The notes under the pieces: model-generated
Seen by the model: only the letters and a program-made list of their open reading frames with translations
Told to the model about the DNA's origin: nothing
The model's database searches: none
From: a virus
Length of the DNA: 28,066 bases
IMG/VR virus record: IMGVR_UViG_3300030329_004783
Coordinates: 1 to 28,066 of that record
Direction: 5' to 3' (one strand)
Shown here: positions 27,016-28,066 of the stretch, piece after piece
How the letters are laid out: every line of letters begins with the position of its first letter
Numbering within the stretch: position 1 is the stretch's first letter
Program-made: the position numbers and the translations under genes

Positions 27016-28066
27016 TATAATACTCCTTCTAATCTCTGTGATGTGGCAAACATATTTCTTGCTCCTTCTAATCCTTGAGATTCCTCGGATACTTTACCAC
27101 CTTGTTCTAAATTTTCCATTAAATTTTCCATAATTTCTGCGCCTTTGTCGATGTCTCCACCTCCAGCATTTCTTACAGCATCTGCTGTAAATACAAATTC
27201 ATTTTTACTTAATCTAGCTGGTACATCATCTGCTCGCTCTTGTCCACCTATTGGTACAAATCCACCTTCATTTCTGTAGTCTTTTTCCATACCACCCATA
27301 TCCATAAGCCCTCCTTCTTGAGCTTTTGTTCTGTACATAGCGGATAATGCAGCTGTTCTATGTGGTAAAACTTTTTTTCCTTCATCATACCCAATTCTTC
27401 CGCCTTGAGCTGCCATCTGTATACCTTGTGGTGCAATTTCTTTTCTACCTTGCATCAACTCTAGGTATTCATCAAACTCCATAGTTGGAGGAATAATTCC
27501 ATCTTTAATAGCTTTTTGATATGCCTCAAAAGATTCAGCCATCGCATCGTTATAATCATAAGAAGCCATCATAACATCTCCACCACTATCATACCCAATT
27601 CTTCCGCCATCAGCAGAGTATAAACGCATTCTTTTCCAGTTAGCTGGATCACCTACGGGTGCAAATGTTTGATCCCATCCTTGTTTTTGTGCTAGCCATT
27701 TTTTATATAAATCAGTGTCTGTAAAATCTTCATCTTCTTCTTTACCCATACTAGCAACTAAAGGATATGCTGACATTCCCATAATTCCTAGTTTCCATGG
27801 ACTGAATTTATCACCTTTCATTAAAAGGCCTTTTAAAAATTCATTAGAAGCTGCTCCTTTACGCATAAAACCCAAAGATCCTTGACTTAAAAGATTCATG
27901 GGATTCCAACCACCACCTCCTAAGCCTTTTAATCCCCAAGCACCTAAACCACCTAGTAAAGCCATTTTACCAATTGGACTTTTAAAAACTTTCTTAATTG
28001 GTCTTGTAATCTTCTTAACTAATTTTCCTAAAAAATATCCTTGTCTTAAATCTGCTATTCCACCAC
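27015..28066 (-). CDS. GGRIGY-motif virion-type protein (5' end outside window)
   Basis: At least 350 residues; the frame is open to the right edge, beyond the ATG at 27965, through GGIADLRQGYFLGKLVKK, so the true start is outside. Features: a Gly/Leu-rich hydrophobic segment (ALLGGLGAWGLKGLGGGG), SADGGRIGYDSGG and AAQGGRIGYDEGK motifs, and near the end GGFVPIGGQERADDVPARLS then KNEFVFTADAV. The latter matches the 'DDVPA-LS-EFV' element common in phage virion and tape-measure-like proteins. This suggests a structural protein, perhaps processed or carrying peptide docking sites. The role is unproven. Confidence 0.78.
   Translation of the reverse strand, partial: GGIADLRQGYFLGKLVKKITRPIKKVFKSPIGKMALLGGLGAWGLKGLGGGGWNPMNLLSQGSLGFMRKGAASNEFLKGLLMKGDKFSPWKLGIMGMSAYPLVASMGKEEDEDFTDTDLYKKWLAQKQGWDQTFAPVGDPANWKRMRLYSADGGRIGYDSGGDVMMASYDYNDAMAESFEAYQKAIKDGIIPPTMEFDEYLELMQGRKEIAPQGIQMAAQGGRIGYDEGKKVLPHRTAALSAMYRTKAQEGGLMDMGGMEKDYRNEGGFVPIGGQERADDVPARLSKNEFVFTADAVRNAGGGDIDKGAEIMENLMENLEQGGKVSEESQGLEGARNMFATSQRLEGVL
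27384..27608 (-). repeat. Identical 21-base direct repeats (GGRIGYD codons)
   Basis: The same 21 bases occur at 27384-27404 and 27588-27608, starting ATCATACCCAATTC on the plus strand; they encode the GGRIGYD motif in both places. Nucleotide identity, rather than only protein identity, suggests recent duplication or gene conversion. A diverged copy (GGRVGY) is near 24968-24990 in another gene. Confidence 0.75.

Overview
The window looks like about 28 kb of a tailed double-stranded DNA phage genome, most likely an uncultured marine (pelagiphage-like) podovirus. The grounds are low GC (about one third by eye), almost no intergenic space, many stop/start overlaps, a T7-type family A DNA polymerase without a 5' nuclease domain, phage-only small families (DUF3310-like, DUF7220-like), an M15 endolysin and large virion-type proteins. 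Host assignment (SAR11 or another low-GC marine bacterium) is inference. Nearly everything is on the minus strand; only a SNF2-type helicase (16767-18197) and a small secreted protein (1367-1585) are on the plus strand. No integrase, tRNA, CRISPR array, portal, major capsid or terminase gene is visible.

Layout, read in the direction of minus-strand transcription (right to left). 28066-20314: virion-type proteins: a 5'-truncated protein with GGRIGY motifs, an Ala/Gln/Gly-rich protein, a second GGRVGY protein, and a 1445-residue giant probably packaged in the virion. 20317-18747: lysis-like cassette of three or four membrane-anchored coiled-coil or short secreted proteins plus the M15 endolysin. 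18656-18249: Hsp20 chaperone. 18193-18237: hairpins separating Hsp20 from the convergent SNF2 gene. 16716-16748: a palindromic two-way promoter that fires the SNF2 gene rightward and the replication operon leftward.

16712-8805: replication operon: conserved phage protein, coiled-coil DUF7173-like protein, abundant ssDNA-binding-type candidate, archaeo-eukaryotic (AEP) primase, DUF7220-like membrane protein, a 19-residue membrane micropeptide, PD-(D/E)XK nuclease, UvrD-like helicase, small basic protein, DUF3310 protein and DNA polymerase. 8790-3841: a compact run rich in SET-domain, metal-binding, membrane, lipoprotein and secreted products, including a 583-residue secreted protein with a very Glu-rich centre; its function is unknown and it is the best candidate for an undescribed system. 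3827-1: small early-type genes driven by consensus sigma70-like promoters, including peptide deformylase preceded by a GC-rich structured island with a coupled 37-codon ORF, zinc-finger proteins and a LAGLIDADG homing endonuclease.

Together the genes suggest a phage that relies on host RNA polymerase (strong TTGACA-N17-TATATA promoters, no phage RNA polymerase seen), replicates with PolA plus an AEP primase, and carries protein-processing genes (peptide deformylase, Hsp20, SET methyltransferase). Eight real genes shorter than 60 codons were found by reading the gaps: 874-1014, 2091-2204, 3841-3984, 4192-4347, 6328-6441, 6438-6560, 8692-8790 and 10905-11072; the 19-codon ORF at 13224-13283 is a ninth, less certain one.
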